DNA of 64,000 nucleotides from Victivallis vadensis (GTDB lineage: Bacteria; Verrucomicrobiota; Lentisphaeria; Victivallales; Victivallaceae), in the NCBI RefSeq assembly GCF_003096415.1, contig NZ_QEKH01000026.1, positions 19,867 to 83,866 of the forward strand, read 5' to 3'. This document shows, piece after piece, positions 6,101-23,064 of this stretch (positions within the stretch are counted from its first letter, which is position 1; every line of letters starts with the position of its first letter). The position numbers were made by a program, and so were the translations under genes. The notes beneath the pieces are model-generated. The model was not told the origin of the DNA. It saw only the letters and a program-made list of their open reading frames with translations, and made no database searches.

Positions 6101-7870
6101 TCAGAACCGGAGCCGCAGCAGCCCCGCTGCCGGCACTCCCACCCGCTGCGGCCCGGCGGCCGGCAGCGCAATCTCCAGCGCCATCCCGGTTGCAGAGAAG
6201 AGCTCCACCGCAACCGGGGCTTCCGCCAGATCCAGATAAACGCCGGACTTGCCGGAAGCGTTCACAATACAGAGTTCATCTCCCGGCGCCGGAGCGAATT
6301 CCACCACCTGATCCTGCGCATACAGCGCCGTCACCTGGCGCCTGCCGCGGATCGCGGTCACACGCGGATAGTCCAGTTCCGGGTGATCCGCCCGCAGCGT
6401 GCCGTCCAGCAGCACGTCGCGGTACTCCCTCCAGAATCCCAGATAGAAACGCAGCATCGCCCGGTGTTCCGCCGGAACCGCCTCCAGCCGCACCGACACC
6501 TGCGGCACCGAAAACAGCACATTGAGCAACTGAAGCGCCGCCGTTTCGACCGGTTCGGCATAGTTCCACATCAGCATGTCGGCGTGGACGGCGCTGTCTC
6601 CGGCCAGCATCCGCACATCGATCGTGCGCACCCGGTTGGTCACCGCGTCGTTCGGACAGTCCGCGGCGCGGAACATATTGCCGTACTTGCGCATCGCCGG
6701 GCCGATATAACGCTGCCGGAATTCGATCATCACCTCCGGCTTGATCGCCCGCAGCCGCCGCATCGTCTCCGACAGCAGCACATCGACCGCCTCCGGCAGG
6801 GATTTGAAGTCGCGCCCGGCGTAATTCTCCGCGACGGCGGGATCTTCGCCGCGAATCTCGAAGGTGTCGATGAAATCCAGCTTGAAGCCGTCCAGGTCCC
6901 ACTCCCGCAGCGCCTTCTCATACAGGCCGATCAGGTAGTCGCGCACCTCCGGGAAACGCGGATCGAGCGCCGCCGCCCCGAGGCGCTCTTCAAAAAACAG
7001 GGTCTTGTCCCGGAAACGCTCAAACGCCCGGCACTTCTTCCCGAGCCACGGCATCGAATACCACAGCACATATTTCAACCCCGATGCGTGGACGTTGCGC
7101 ACGTGCGCCGCCATATCCGGGAAACGCTCCTGGCAGACCTCCCAGTCGCCGCAGAACGCATATCCCCGATGGTTGTCCAGCGTCTGCCAGCCGTCGTCGA
7201 CGATGATGCTCTTCATGCCGAATCCGGCCGCCGCCCGGCACTCCGCCTCCAGCTCCGGCGCGAACAAATCCTGATGATAGCTGTACCACGAGGAATAGAC
7301 CACCTCCCGCGCCTCCGCAGGAACCGGGCTGGGACGGTATTCGGGCATCTCCGCCCACCAGGCGGCGACATCGTTCAACGCGCGCTCATAACGCACCGGA
7401 CGGATATCCAGCCGCAAGGTGCACTCATATCCGGAAACGGGAGCCGTCGGACTGCGGAAGGCCTCAAGCGCGCACTCCATCACGGAATTGCGCTCCTCCA
7501 CTCCGCAGTGCATCTCAAGTTGATTCATCGCATCGGAAAAAGCGAACGTCAGACGGTTCTCACCGGCCTGATTGAACAGCGTCATCACCGGGGCACCGCT
7601 GGCCAACTGGCTGACCTCCCGGCTCCCCCAGTTCGGCGGAATCAGCTTGCTCCGGAATGCCAGCGGCGACCACCGCCCCTGCAAATCGATATCGGGGAAC
7701 TCCCAACGCAGCGCAAAAGCCGGCATCACCGCCGGTTCCGGGCGGCTGAATTGAAAATGAAACTCGGCAATTCCACTTTCCACCTCTTCCATGAAAGCCG
7801 CCACCTGCCAATCGGCGCACTCCCCCTCCAGCCTGACCTCGATTCCCGCCCATGCCATCGGCTTTACCAT
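6101..7870 (-). CDS. Alpha-galactosidase (glycoside hydrolase family 36, melibiase)
   Basis: 589 residues from an ATG at 7868-7870 with GGGAGGAAACT upstream; a longer frame to 7906 lacks a ribosome site. The N-terminal half is the beta-sandwich of clan GH-D enzymes. The catalytic barrel shows MKSIIVDDGWQT, KYVLWYSMPWLG, and LDGFKLDFIDTF, whose KxDF Asp is the expected nucleophile. EFRQRYIGPAMRKYGNMFR and RAADCPNDAVTNR follow, the latter holding the expected acid/base Asp. No signal peptide is seen, so it should act in the cytoplasm on imported alpha-galactosides. It is a single gene placed after the ribosomal operon terminator. Exact substrate is not readable. Confidence 0.88.
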   Translation of the reverse strand: MVKPMAWAGIEVRLEGECADWQVAAFMEEVESGIAEFHFQFSRPEPAVMPAFALRWEFPDIDLQGRWSPLAFRSKLIPPNWGSREVSQLASGAPVMTLFNQAGENRLTFAFSDAMNQLEMHCGVEERNSVMECALEAFRSPTAPVSGYECTLRLDIRPVRYERALNDVAAWWAEMPEYRPSPVPAEAREVVYSSWYSYHQDLFAPELEAECRAAAGFGMKSIIVDDGWQTLDNHRGYAFCGDWEVCQERFPDMAAHVRNVHASGLKYVLWYSMPWLGKKCRAFERFRDKTLFFEERLGAAALDPRFPEVRDYLIGLYEKALREWDLDGFKLDFIDTFEIRGEDPAVAENYAGRDFKSLPEAVDVLLSETMRRLRAIKPEVMIEFRQRYIGPAMRKYGNMFRAADCPNDAVTNRVRTIDVRMLAGDSAVHADMLMWNYAEPVETAALQLLNVLFSVPQVSVRLEAVPAEHRAMLRFYLGFWREYRDVLLDGTLRADHPELDYPRVTAIRGRRQVTALYAQDQVVEFAPAPGDELCIVNASGKSGVYLDLAEAPVAVELFSATGMALEIALPAAGPQRVGVPAAGLLRLRF

Positions 7871-7984
7871 AGTTTCCTCCCGAAAATTTTTCATTCCAAC
7901 CGGCACAATTCAAAACACTCTCCAATATACCCGTCCCGCACCGGATTGCAAGCGGCAACCCTCAAGCGGCCTGCCGGTTCGCAC

Positions 7985-8020
7985 AAAAAAACCCGCACTG
8001 CGATAAGCGGTGCGGGTCTT
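7985..8020 (-). terminator. Rho-independent terminator after rpsS
   Basis: On the minus strand ACCCGCAC pairs with GTGCGGGT across an 11-base loop, and the stem is followed by seven T residues (7985-7991 as A on plus). It lies 20 bases after the rpsS stop and ends the S10 gene string. Confidence 0.88.
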
Positions 8021-8039
8021 CTGTTTCAGCTTCGGGCAA

Positions 8040-8303
8040 TTACTTACCGGAAACGACGCCGTGATCCTTGAAGGAACGGGTCAGGGCAAATTCGCCGAGC
8101 TTGTGTCCGACCATGTTTTCAGTGACGAAAACCGGCACGAACGACTTGCCGTTGTGGACGTTGAAGGTGTGACCGACAAAGTCCGGAATGATCATGGAGC
8201 GACGCGACCAGGTTTTGATCGCAGTCTTGGGACCGGTCATCTTCTCGACCTTGTCGATCAGATACTGATCCACGAACGGGCCTTTCTTAATCGATCTGGC
8301 CAT
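8040..8303 (-). CDS. rpsS: 30S ribosomal protein S19
   Basis: 87 residues beginning [19 protein letters not shown] with the conserved [19 protein letters not shown] centre. It binds 16S rRNA in the small-subunit head with S13. The ATG overlaps the rplB stop by one base (TAATG). It is the last gene of this S10 string: rplV, rpsC, rplP, rpmC and rpsQ, which normally follow, are absent and a terminator stands in their place. Confidence 0.98.
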   Translation of the reverse strand: MARSIKKGPFVDQYLIDKVEKMTGPKTAIKTWSRRSMIIPDFVGHTFNVHNGKSFVPVFVTENMVGHKLGEFALTRSFKDHGVVSGK

Positions 8304-9133
8304 TACTTCTTCCTCCGTTCAACGATGAAGTTCTTGGAAGTCTTCTTCGGGTTGCGGGTACGCTTGCCCTTAGCCAGCACGCCCCACGGCGAAACCGGAT
8401 GGCCGCCGCCGGAAGTGCGGCCTTCGCCGCCGCCCATCGGATGGTCGACCGGGTTCATCGCCACGCCGCGGACATGCGGACGGAAGCCCATATAGCGCTT
8501 CTTGCCGGCCTTGCCGAGCTTGACGTTCATCCGTTCCAAGTTGCCGATCTGCCCGATCATCGCGCGGCAGTTCAGATGCAGCATCCGGACTTCGCCCGAA
8601 GGCAGCTTGATCTGCGCATAGGTCTCTTCCTTGCCGCGGAGAGTCGCCACCTGGCCCGCGGAACGGACCAGCTTGGCGCCGTTGCCCGGCTGAAGCTCGA
8701 TGCAGCAGATGTTGATGCCGACCGGAATATCCCGGAGCTTCATGCTGTTGCCCGGCTTCAGTTCGGCCTTCGGGCCGTTCATCACCACATCGCCGACCTT
8801 CAGGCCGACCGGGGCGAGGATATAGGCCTTCTCGCCGTCGGCATAGCTCAGCAGAGCGATGTTCGCAGTACGGTTCGGATCGTATTCGATCGAAACCACC
8901 TTCGCCGGCACGCCCTCCTTGGCGCGGACGAAGTCGATCATACGATAACGACGCTTGTTGCCGGCGCCGCGGAACCGGGTCGTGGTACGACCGTAGTTGT
9001 TGCGTCCGCCAGTGGACTTCTTACCCTTTACCAGACTCTTTTCCGGCTTGTCGGTGGTGATTACAGCTGCGTAATCCAGCACCGCCATATGACGCCGGGA
9101 GGGAGTCACGGGATTAAAATTCTTAACCGCCAT
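8303..9133 (-). CDS. rplB: 50S ribosomal protein L2
   Basis: 276 residues, full length. It binds 23S rRNA near the peptidyl-transferase centre and helps subunit joining. The C-terminal signature [19 protein letters not shown] includes the conserved His of the peptidyl-transferase region. It lies between rplW (19-base gap) and rpsS (one-base overlap) in the usual S10 order. Confidence 0.98.
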   Translation of the reverse strand: MAVKNFNPVTPSRRHMAVLDYAAVITTDKPEKSLVKGKKSTGGRNNYGRTTTRFRGAGNKRRYRMIDFVRAKEGVPAKVVSIEYDPNRTANIALLSYADGEKAYILAPVGLKVGDVVMNGPKAELKPGNSMKLRDIPVGINICCIELQPGNGAKLVRSAGQVATLRGKEETYAQIKLPSGEVRMLHLNCRAMIGQIGNLERMNVKLGKAGKKRYMGFRPHVRGVAMNPVDHPMGGGEGRTSGGGHPVSPWGVLAKGKRTRNPKKTSKNFIVERRKK

Positions 9134-9152
9134 TTAAACATTCTCCCCCGTC

Positions 9153-9434
9153 TTAAATGATTTCAATGCTGCCTTCGGACAAGGTGACAACCGCCTTTTT
9201 CCAATCGGAGCGGCGTCCCGTCTTCATGGAACGGCCGGCCCGCTTGGCCTTGCCCTGATAGTTCAACACATTCACGGATTTGACCTTGACCTTGAAGAGT
9301 TCTTCGATGGCCCGGCCGATCTCAATCTTCTCGGCATCGGTCCTGACCTTGAAGGTGTACTTCTGCTCCGCAATCAGAGCATTGCACTTCTCGGTGACGA
9401 CCGGCGCGATGATGATATCAAACGCACTTCTCAT
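9153..9434 (-). CDS. rplW: 50S ribosomal protein L23
   Basis: 93 residues, near the tunnel exit of the large subunit, where it docks trigger factor and SRP. Recognised from APVVTEKCNALIAEQKYTFKV and VKSVNVLNYQGKAKRAGR. AGGAGG precedes the ATG, and it lies 12 bases after rplD. Confidence 0.97.
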   Translation of the reverse strand: MRSAFDIIIAPVVTEKCNALIAEQKYTFKVRTDAEKIEIGRAIEELFKVKVKSVNVLNYQGKAKRAGRSMKTGRRSDWKKAVVTLSEGSIEII

Positions 9435-9446
9435 TGTTGTTCCTCC

Positions 9447-10076
9447 TTACGCCAGCCGCTGGATGAACGCGTCCAGAGCATCCTTCGTGAAAAGGAGCTT
9501 CTTGAAACGCAGAAGTTCATACACATTGACCGTGTCCGTCTTGCGAAGCACGACGTTCGGGATATTGCCGGTGGCGCAGACTGAAGCCGCATCAAGTTCC
9601 GGCAGCGAAATCATCACCGTCTCATTCGCGACATTGAGATTCTTCAGAATCGCGAACGCATTCCGGGTCTTGTGATCCGCCAGTTCGAACTTGTCGAGCA
9701 GCACCAGATCGCCTTCGACGATACGCTCGGAGAGCGCACGCTTCAGCGCCAGCTGCAGCACCTTCTTGTTGACCTTCTTCGCGAACGAGCGCGGACGGGG
9801 TCCGAAAATCGTACCGCCGCCGACCCACACGGGACTCCGGCTCGAACCGGCACGGGCACGGCCCATACCCTTCTGACGGAACGGCTTCGCGCCGCCTCCG
9901 GAAACTTCGCCGCGGGTCTTGGTGCAGGCGGTGCCTGCCCGCTGTCCCGCGAGATAAGCGACCACCGTGTCATGCACGGCCTGCTCACCCTTTTCCAGCT
10001 CGATCACACCTTCCGGAATGACATATTCGCCAACCCGGGCACCTTTGCAATCAAGGATATCTAACGTATTCGACAT
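9447..10076 (-). CDS. rplD: 50S ribosomal protein L4
   Basis: 209 residues from the ATG at 10074-10076, which has AGGTGA eight bases away; a GTG three codons upstream overlaps that site and is less likely. The conserved loop GEVSGGGAKPFRQKGMGRARAG reaches into the exit tunnel. In E. coli L4 also represses its own operon; whether it does so here cannot be seen. Order rplC-rplD-rplW is standard. Confidence 0.96.
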   Translation of the reverse strand: MSNTLDILDCKGARVGEYVIPEGVIELEKGEQAVHDTVVAYLAGQRAGTACTKTRGEVSGGGAKPFRQKGMGRARAGSSRSPVWVGGGTIFGPRPRSFAKKVNKKVLQLALKRALSERIVEGDLVLLDKFELADHKTRNAFAILKNLNVANETVMISLPELDAASVCATGNIPNVVLRKTDTVNVYELLRFKKLLFTKDALDAFIQRLA

Positions 10077-10088
10077 CTTGCTCACCTA

Positions 10089-10745
10089 TTACTTCTTCGC
10101 CCCGGTTTGCTTTTTGATCGCACTCCGGATCAACAAGATACCGCCGTTGGCGCCCGGGATCGCTCCCTTGACCAGCAGTACATTGTCTTCCGCCATCACG
10201 CGGACAACCTGCAGATTCTGCACGGTGCGCGGAACGTTGCCCATATGGCCCGGCATCCGCTTGCCCTTGATCACGTTGCCCGGCCATTCGCAGCAGCCGA
10301 TGGAACCGGTACGCCGGGTCCAGACACCGCCGTGGCTCGCGCGGCCGCCGCCGAAGCGGTAACGGCGCACAACACCCTGGAAACCGCGGCCCTTGGTGGT
10401 GCCGACCACATCCAGATAGTCGTTGGCTTCAAAAACATCCGCATTCAGAACAGTACCCGGCGCAGGAGCCTCGTCGCCGGCGGCGGTGCGGATTTCCCGC
10501 AGCACCGACGGCAGCTTGTCGCCCGTCACTCCGGCTTTCGCCAGGTGGCCGGCACGCGCCTTGGTCACATTCTTCGCCTTACGCTCGCCGAAACCCAGCT
10601 GAACTGCCGAGTATCCGTCGCGCTCGACCGTCTTGACATCAGTCACCACGCAGGGACCGGCCTGAACCACCGTCACGGGGATCAGCACGCCCTTCTCGTC
10701 GTAGACCTGAGTCATTCCGACCTTTCTACCGATTAATCCTTTCAT
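10089..10745 (-). CDS. rplC: 50S ribosomal protein L3
   Basis: 218 residues, full length. Starts MKGLIGRKVGMTQVYDEKG, with the central GRGFQGVVRRYRFGGGRASHG and the PGHMGN segment that contacts the peptidyl-transferase centre. Begins 73 bases after rpsJ with GGAGAAAG upstream. Confidence 0.98.
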   Translation of the reverse strand: MKGLIGRKVGMTQVYDEKGVLIPVTVVQAGPCVVTDVKTVERDGYSAVQLGFGERKAKNVTKARAGHLAKAGVTGDKLPSVLREIRTAAGDEAPAPGTVLNADVFEANDYLDVVGTTKGRGFQGVVRRYRFGGGRASHGGVWTRRTGSIGCCEWPGNVIKGKRMPGHMGNVPRTVQNLQVVRVMAEDNVLLVKGAIPGANGGILLIRSAIKKQTGAKK

Positions 10746-10818
10746 ACTTTCTCCTTTCGTGAGAAATTTCGATACTTGCCCCCAATCGGTCGGGGGCCTT
10801 GGTATCTAGGGTTCCGAC

Positions 10819-11142
10819 TTAGAACCCGGTCTTGATCGTGATGTCCACGCCGGCGGGAAGGTTGAGCTTCTTGAGCTCGTCGACCGTCTTCGCCGTCGGG
10901 TTTACAATGTCCAGCATCCGCTTGTGCGTGCGGATTTCAAACTGCTCCATCGACTTCTTGTCGACATGGGGTGAACGGTTGACCGTCCAGCGTTCGATCC
11001 GGGTCGGAAGCGGAACCGGGCCCGCAACCATGGAACCGGTGCGCTTGGCAGCCTCAAGAATCTCATTGACCGACTGATCCAGAATCCGATGCTCGTAAGC
11101 CTGAAGCCGGATCCGGATGCGCTGGTTTTTTCCCGTAGCCAT
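10819..11142 (-). CDS. rpsJ: 30S ribosomal protein S10
   Basis: 107 residues, typical length. [18 protein letters not shown] and [20 protein letters not shown] are family hallmarks. Besides its place in the small-subunit head, S10 (NusE) takes part in antitermination with NusB. It starts only three bases after fusA; the tuf copy often found between these genes is missing. Confidence 0.98.
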   Translation of the reverse strand: MATGKNQRIRIRLQAYEHRILDQSVNEILEAAKRTGSMVAGPVPLPTRIERWTVNRSPHVDKKSMEQFEIRTHKRMLDIVNPTAKTVDELKKLNLPAGVDITIKTGF

Positions 11143-11145
11143 AGC

Positions 11146-13260
<2,115 letters not shown>

Positions 13261-13282
13261 AATCGTTCACTGCTTCCGGCGA

Positions 13283-13753
13283 TTACCAGCGGTAATGGGC
13301 GAACGCCTTGTTCGCCTGCGCCATTTTAAAAGTATCTTCCTTTTTCTTGATCGAGGAACCGGTATTGTCAAACGCATCCAGCAACTCTCCGGCGAGGGAC
13401 TCGGTCATCGACTTGCCCTTGCGGCCGCGGGAATAGGTGACAATCCAACGCATCGCCAGCGCGACCTGACGATCGGGATCCACTTCGACGGGGACCTGAT
13501 AGGTCGCACCGCCGACGCGGCGGCTCTTGACTTCCAGCTTCGGCTTCACGTTCTCCAACGCCTGATTGAAGACCTCGATGGCCTCCATATCGGCCTTCTT
13601 GCCCTGAATCATGTCCAGCGCGCCATAGACGATCTGCTGCGCGGTGGACTTCTTGCCGCGGGTCATGATCGTATTGATCAGCTGCGCGACCAGTTTGCTG
13701 TTGTACTTCACGTCGGGAATCAACTCCCGCTTCACGACACTGCGTCTTCTCAT
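13283..13753 (-). CDS. rpsG: 30S ribosomal protein S7
   Basis: 156 residues, typical. [20 protein letters not shown], then [19 protein letters not shown] and the C-terminal FAHYRW. S7 starts assembly of the small-subunit head. Lies 33 bases after rpsL and 22 before fusA. Confidence 0.98.
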   Translation of the reverse strand: MRRRSVVKRELIPDVKYNSKLVAQLINTIMTRGKKSTAQQIVYGALDMIQGKKADMEAIEVFNQALENVKPKLEVKSRRVGGATYQVPVEVDPDRQVALAMRWIVTYSRGRKGKSMTESLAGELLDAFDNTGSSIKKKEDTFKMAQANKAFAHYRW

Positions 13754-13786
13754 GTGTTTCGCACCCTATATAGTTAACTGAATCGC

Positions 13787-14203
13787 TTACTTCTTCTTGC
13801 CTTTGCCCTTGCCCGCAGCCTCTTCCTGGCCCGGCTTCGGACGCTTCGCGCCGTACTTGGAACGCCCCTGACGGCGCTTGTCGACGCCGAGGCTGTCCAG
13901 CGCGCCGCGCACGATGTGATAACGGACGCCGGGAAGGTCGCGGACACGGCCGCCCTTGACCAGCACCACGGAGTGCTCCTGCAGATTGTGGCCTTCGCCG
14001 CCGATGTAGGCGGTGACTTCCTGACCGTTGGTCAGGCGGACGCGGGCGATCTTGCGCAACGCGGAGTTCGGCTTCTTGGGAGTGCGGGTGGTGACCTGCA
14101 GACAGACGCCGCGACGCTGCGGACAGGCGCTCAACGCCTTGGATTTGCTCTTCTTAACCTTTTCTTCGCGCCCGAAACGCACCAATTGGTTGATTGTCGG
14201 CAT
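13787..14203 (-). CDS. rpsL: 30S ribosomal protein S12
   Basis: 138 residues, slightly longer than the common 124 because of a Lys/Gly-rich C-terminal tail. Decoding-site loops are intact: [19 protein letters not shown] and [13 protein letters not shown]. Lys 42-type and Lys 87-type positions are wild type, so no streptomycin-resistance change is evident. AGGAAG precedes the ATG. The 203-base gap to rpoC suggests a separate or partly separate transcript. Confidence 0.98.
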   Translation of the reverse strand: MPTINQLVRFGREEKVKKSKSKALSACPQRRGVCLQVTTRTPKKPNSALRKIARVRLTNGQEVTAYIGGEGHNLQEHSVVLVKGGRVRDLPGVRYHIVRGALDSLGVDKRRQGRSKYGAKRPKPGQEEAAGKGKGKKK

Positions 14204-14350
14204 AACAACTTCCTGATTTTTTATATTTAAATGCGATTGTCAATCCTGTTCAGCATACATCAAAGACTCATAAAATAATACCTGAAAGCACGTTTTGCAA
14301 ATTGCGCAACTGCTTTTTCGGCAAAAAATCCTGAATAATGCCGAATTTCG

Positions 14351-14392
14351 CGCTTCCGGGAGACGGATTTCCAACCCGGCTTCCCGGAAGCG
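14351..14392 (-). terminator. Stem-loop after rpoC, possible terminator
   Basis: An 11-base perfect stem (CGCTTCCGGGA/TCCCGGAAGCG) with a 20-base loop starts 15 bases past the rpoC stop. No T tract follows directly, so it may act as a 3' end protector or a Rho-linked end rather than a classic terminator. Confidence 0.5.
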
Positions 14393-14406
14393 TTTACCAA
14401 CTTTCC

Positions 14407-18801
<4,395 letters not shown>

Positions 18802-18819
18802 GGTTATTTCCTCCTCGAA

Positions 18820-21800
18820 TTAGTTTTCGGACGTCTTTTTGACCGTGCGGATGTCAAGACCGAGACTCTGCATTTCCTTCAGCAGCACGTTGAAGGACTC
18901 AGGCCGTCCGGCTTCCAGCACATTGTGCCCCTTGACGATCGATTCGTAGATGCGGGCACGGCCGGCGACGTCGTCCGATTTCACCGTCAGCATCTCCTGC
19001 AGGTTGTAGGCGGCGCCGTACGCTTCGAGCGCCCACACTTCCATTTCTCCGAAGCGCTGGCCGCCGTGCTGCGCCTTACCGCCGAGCGGCTGCTGGGTGA
19101 CCAGCGAATACGGGCCGACCGCACGGGCGTGGATCTTGTTGGCGACCAGGTGGTCCAGCTTCAGCATGTACACCTGACCGACCATCACGCGCTGGTCGAA
19201 CTTATTGCCGGTCCGGCCGTCATAGACGTCCGCCTTGCCGTCGTAGACCCACTCGCCGGCCTCGTTCTGCTTGAAGCCCCAGTGGTAGTCATGCCCCTCC
19301 TTCGCGGTGAAAGCGTCGTTGCCCTTGCGCATCAGGTCGATGATCTCCTGCTCGCCGATACCGTCGAACACCGGAGTGGCGGCCTTGAAGCCGAGCATCT
19401 TGGCGGCCCAGCCCAGGTGAGTTTCGAGCACCTGGCCGATATTCATACGGCTCGGCACGCCGAGCGGATTCAGGATGATGTCCACCGGCGTACCGTCCTC
19501 AAGGAACGGCATGTCCTCCACCGGCACAATCCGCGACACGATACCCTTGTTGCCGTGACGGCCGGCCATCTTGTCGCCGACCTGCAGCTTGCGCTTGCAG
19601 CCGACATAGACCTTCACGCGCTTGATCACACCGAGATCGGCGTTGTCGCCGGAATCCATATTGTCAGCCATCCGGCGGCGCTTCTCCTCGTTCTCCTCGA
19701 ATTGCGGGATGAACGAATCAATGATTTCGGTCAACGTCTTCTTCAGGTCGCAATCCTCCATGCTCCAGCAGTCGTAGTGAGCCGCCAGCTTCTGGATCGA
19801 GCTCTTGGTCACCTTGCGGTTGGAACTGATCAGCACCGCGTTCTCACGGGCCGGGGACATATCGAAAATCGGATACGGCAGCTTGATGCCGAGCATCACA
19901 TCGGAAAGACGGCTGGTCAGATCGTCGATCAGGCCGTTGTAGATATCCCGATAGTCGTTCTTCATCATCTTCTGCTGACGTTTTTCCTCGGACTTGGACA
20001 GGCTGGAGCGCGACGGATCCTTCGCATATTCGATGCGGATATCCATCACGATGCCGCCCTTGCCGCTCGGCACGGTCAGGCTCGAATCCTTCACATCCGC
20101 CGCCTTCTCGCCGAAAATCGCGCGCAACAGGCGCTCTTCCGGCGCCAGTTCGGTCTCGCTCTTCGGCGTGATCTTGCCGACCAGAATATCGCCCGGCTTC
20201 ACCTCGGCGCCCTCAAACACCACGCCGCGGCTGTCGAGGTTGCGCAGCGCATCCTCGCTGACGTTCGGAATATCACGGGTGATCTCCTCCGGCCCGAGCT
20301 TGGTTTCACGGCTGGTGATCTCGAACTCATCCACATGGATGCTGGTGTAGACGTCCTCCTTGACCAGACGCTCGGAAACGATGATCGCGTCCTCGAAGTT
20401 GTACCCGCACCACGGCATGTAGGCCACCAGCACGTTGCGGCCGAGCGCGAGCTCGCCGTCCTGGGTCGCGGCGCCGTCCGCCAGGATGTCGCCCTTCTTC
20501 ACGGCCTGGCCGTGCTCGACGATCGGGCGCTGGTTCACGCTGGTTCCGGCATTGCTGCGCAGATACTTGTAGAGACGGTAATACTGATAGGACTTCTTGT
20601 CCGCATCGGGAGCCGGCAGATTGCCGTCCGGCGTCACGATGATATGCTCGGAACAGACCTCCGCGACGATGCCGTCCGCCTTCGCGGCGACCACGGCGCG
20701 GGAGTCGCGGGCGATCCGCGCTTCCAGACCGGTGCCGACATACGGCGACTCCGGCATCAACAGCGGCACCGCCTGGCGCTGCATGTTCGACCCCATCAGG
20801 GCGCGGTTCGCGTCGTCATGCTCCAGGAACGGAATGATGCCGGCGGCGGCGCTGATCAGCTGCTTCGGCGACACGTCCATATACTGAACCGCCTCGCGCG
20901 GATGCTCTTCGGATTCGCCCTTGTAACGGCTCATGATCATCGGGCGGACGAACCGGTTGTTCTCGTCGAGCAGCGCGTTCGCCTGCGCGATCACGTACTG
21001 TTCTTCCTTGTCGGCGGTCAGATAGTCGATCTGATCCGTGACCTGACCGTCCACCACCTTGCGGTACGGAGTTTCCAGGAAACCGTACTCGTCGATGATC
21101 GCATACAGCGACATCGAACTGATCAGACCGATATTCGGACCTTCCGGGGTCTCGATCGGACAGATGCGGCCGTAGTGGCTGGAGTGAACGTCGCGCACTT
21201 CAAAACCGGCGCGGTCGCGGGAAAGACCGCCCGGACCGAGCGCCGACAGACGGCGCTTGTTGGTCAATTCGCTCAGCGGGTTGGTCTGGTCCATAAACTG
21301 CGACAGCTGGCTGCGGGCGAAGAAATCGCGGATCACGCCGGCGAACGCCTTCGGGTTCACCAGCTTGGACGGAGTCACGTTCTGATCGTCGAAGGTCATG
21401 CGCTCGCGGACCAGGCGCTCGGTGCGCAGCAGGCCGGCGCGGCACTGGTTCTGCAGCAGTTCGCCGACGGTGCGGACGCGGCGGGCGCCCAGGTGGTCGA
21501 TGTCGTCCACCGCGCCGCCGGAGTGACGCAATTTGATCAGCATCTTGGTCGCGGCCATCAGGTCCTTCGGATCGAGTACGCGCAGCGTCAGCGGGATATC
21601 CTGCTTCAGCCGCTCATTGAGCTTGTAGCGGCCCACCGCGCCCAGATCGTAGCGGCGGTTGTCGAAGAACAGGCGCTTGATCAGCAGCTTCGCGTTGTTG
21701 ATGTTCGGCGGATCGCCGGGACGCATGCGGCGGTAGATCTCCTTGAGGGCATCTTCCTCGTTGCGGGCCGGGTCCTTGCGCAGGCAGCCGATCAGATAGT

Positions 21801-22644
21801 TGTCGCCTTCCGCGATGTAAGCCAGCTCAACTTCCTTGATGCCGGCGTCGATCAACTGCTTCAGATGGTTTTCGGTCAACTGCACCAGCTCGTCGATCAC
21901 CAGCACATCGTCTTCGGTGGTGATGTCGTCGACGGTGTAGAAGCCGGAAAGATCCTTCTGCTTCAGCAGCGAAGCGGTCGTGTGCTTCTTGACCTCATAG
22001 CATTCCGCCAGAATATCGCGGTTGGTGGGATAGCCGATTGCGCGCAGGAAAGTGGTGATATAGAACTTCCGGCGGCGGCGGCGGCGGTCCAGATAGATAT
22101 AGATGAAGTCGTTGATGTCAAACTGGACATCCATCCACGAGCCGCGGTCCGGAATGATCCGGTAGGAGTACAGCGTGCGGCCGGAGGTATGGCGGGTCTT
22201 TTCAAAGCAGATGCCCGGCGAACGGTGGAGCTGGCTGATGATCACGCGCTCAGCGCCGTTGATGATGAAGGTGCCCTGCTCGGTCATGATCGGAATATCG
22301 CCCATGTACACGCGCTCGGGAATCTCGGTACCGTTGACCTTCAGCAGGAAATCGACATACAGCGGAGCATCATAGATTTTGCCGTCCTTGATGCAATCGA
22401 CGACATCGCCCTTCTGGTCGGTGGAATTACCGATTTCATAGGAGACGAATTCCAGCGACATCTGCTTGTCGAAGCTCTCGATCGGGAAAATCTCGTTGAA
22501 GACCTCCTGCAATCCCTGATTCTTGCGCTCCGCCGGCGGCACATCGCGCTGCAGAAAATTGAAGTAGGAGTCAAGCTGGAGACCGATCAAATCCGGCACG
22601 TCGAGCACGTCCCGAAGCTTTCCAAAATTAATTCGTTTTGTCAT
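18820..22644 (-). CDS. rpoB: DNA-directed RNA polymerase subunit beta
   Basis: 1274 residues. The rifampicin region reads [20 protein letters not shown], with a wild-type pattern of Asp, His-equivalent and Ser positions broadly kept. C-terminal signatures include GRHGNKGI and [20 protein letters not shown]. It is preceded by a 420-base leader that carries unusual repeated hairpins, and is followed at once by rpoC. Confidence 0.99.
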   Translation of the reverse strand: MTKRINFGKLRDVLDVPDLIGLQLDSYFNFLQRDVPPAERKNQGLQEVFNEIFPIESFDKQMSLEFVSYEIGNSTDQKGDVVDCIKDGKIYDAPLYVDFLLKVNGTEIPERVYMGDIPIMTEQGTFIINGAERVIISQLHRSPGICFEKTRHTSGRTLYSYRIIPDRGSWMDVQFDINDFIYIYLDRRRRRRKFYITTFLRAIGYPTNRDILAECYEVKKHTTASLLKQKDLSGFYTVDDITTEDDVLVIDELVQLTENHLKQLIDAGIKEVELAYIAEGDNYLIGCLRKDPARNEEDALKEIYRRMRPGDPPNINNAKLLIKRLFFDNRRYDLGAVGRYKLNERLKQDIPLTLRVLDPKDLMAATKMLIKLRHSGGAVDDIDHLGARRVRTVGELLQNQCRAGLLRTERLVRERMTFDDQNVTPSKLVNPKAFAGVIRDFFARSQLSQFMDQTNPLSELTNKRRLSALGPGGLSRDRAGFEVRDVHSSHYGRICPIETPEGPNIGLISSMSLYAIIDEYGFLETPYRKVVDGQVTDQIDYLTADKEEQYVIAQANALLDENNRFVRPMIMSRYKGESEEHPREAVQYMDVSPKQLISAAAGIIPFLEHDDANRALMGSNMQRQAVPLLMPESPYVGTGLEARIARDSRAVVAAKADGIVAEVCSEHIIVTPDGNLPAPDADKKSYQYYRLYKYLRSNAGTSVNQRPIVEHGQAVKKGDILADGAATQDGELALGRNVLVAYMPWCGYNFEDAIIVSERLVKEDVYTSIHVDEFEITSRETKLGPEEITRDIPNVSEDALRNLDSRGVVFEGAEVKPGDILVGKITPKSETELAPEERLLRAIFGEKAADVKDSSLTVPSGKGGIVMDIRIEYAKDPSRSSLSKSEEKRQQKMMKNDYRDIYNGLIDDLTSRLSDVMLGIKLPYPIFDMSPARENAVLISSNRKVTKSSIQKLAAHYDCWSMEDCDLKKTLTEIIDSFIPQFEENEEKRRRMADNMDSGDNADLGVIKRVKVYVGCKRKLQVGDKMAGRHGNKGIVSRIVPVEDMPFLEDGTPVDIILNPLGVPSRMNIGQVLETHLGWAAKMLGFKAATPVFDGIGEQEIIDLMRKGNDAFTAKEGHDYHWGFKQNEAGEWVYDGKADVYDGRTGNKFDQRVMVGQVYMLKLDHLVANKIHARAVGPYSLVTQQPLGGKAQHGGQRFGEMEVWALEAYGAAYNLQEMLTVKSDDVAGRARIYESIVKGHNVLEAGRPESFNVLLKEMQSLGLDIRTVKKTSEN

Positions 22645-22717
22645 ATCCTGCTCGTTGTTTGGTTTTATGTGAATGAAAAAAATTCAAAAAAAATATAAAA
22701 ATATCCGGTATTTAAAG

Positions 22718-22738
22718 ACGGAAAAAGAGATTTTCCGT
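22718..22738 (-). other. AT-rich stem-loop in the rpoB leader
   Basis: ACGGAAAA pairs perfectly with TTTTCCGT around a five-base loop, about 75 bases before the rpoB start. It is followed on the minus strand by CTTTAAAT, so it could be a weak attenuator; this is inference. Confidence 0.4.
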
Positions 22739-22778
22739 TGAAAATCCCGAAAAAAGCCATAGTCAAAACACAAAAGAA

Positions 22779-22944
22779 CCGACCTGTCGACAAAAAACCA
22801 CATCGACAGTTCGGAATTCACGAAAAAAATCGCAATTTTTCTTCAAAATATTTAAGGATATCCAGACGGCGCGGAACCGACAAAAAACCACATCGGCTCC
22901 GGTCCGGAGAAACGTCTTGCGACAAAAGTCCACATCGTAAAACG
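22779..22944 (-). ncRNA. Array of three hairpins with a shared 12-nt loop (candidate cis-RNA)
   Basis: Hairpins at 22779-22814, 22872-22901 and 22913-22944 share the plus-strand loop CAAAAAACCACA (third copy CAAAAGTCCACA) closed by CGA/TCG. Outside those three pairs the stems differ (CTGT/ACAG, CGGAAC/GCTCCG, CGTCTTG/TAAAACG) yet still pair, with few mismatches. Conserved loop plus changing stem indicates selection on structure. Transcription from rplL to rpoB would read the loop as UGUGGUUUUUUG. I know no named RNA family with this form. Strand and role are inferred; processing, attenuation or protein binding in the rpo transcript are all possible. Confidence 0.6.
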
Positions 22945-23012
22945 CTTCGGCAAGGGGAAAGTTCCGTTTTCTCACAGCCGGTCCCGCTTGCGGAACCGGT
23001 ATGAGACGAAAC

Positions 23013-23050
23013 AACGGCAGTGGGTATCCCGCAGGAGACCCGCCGCCGTT
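23013..23050 (-). terminator. Stem-loop after rplL, possible attenuator
   Basis: AACGGC/GCCGTT encloses GTGGGT/ACCCGC with a 12-base loop, starting 15 bases after the rplL stop. No strong T tract follows, so partial termination between rplL and rpoB, as at the known E. coli attenuator position, is plausible but unproved. Confidence 0.5.
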
Positions 23051-23064
23051 AAAAGAGGTCAATC

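Noticed and set aside
14221..14245. rpsL promoter with a consensus TTGACA at 14238-14243
   Set aside because: The only TATAAA-like box lies about 12 bases away, too close; no properly spaced -10 was found.
22779..22944. CRISPR array
   Set aside because: Only three units, unequal spacing, and the repeats vary outside the loop while keeping stem pairing; no cas genes nearby.
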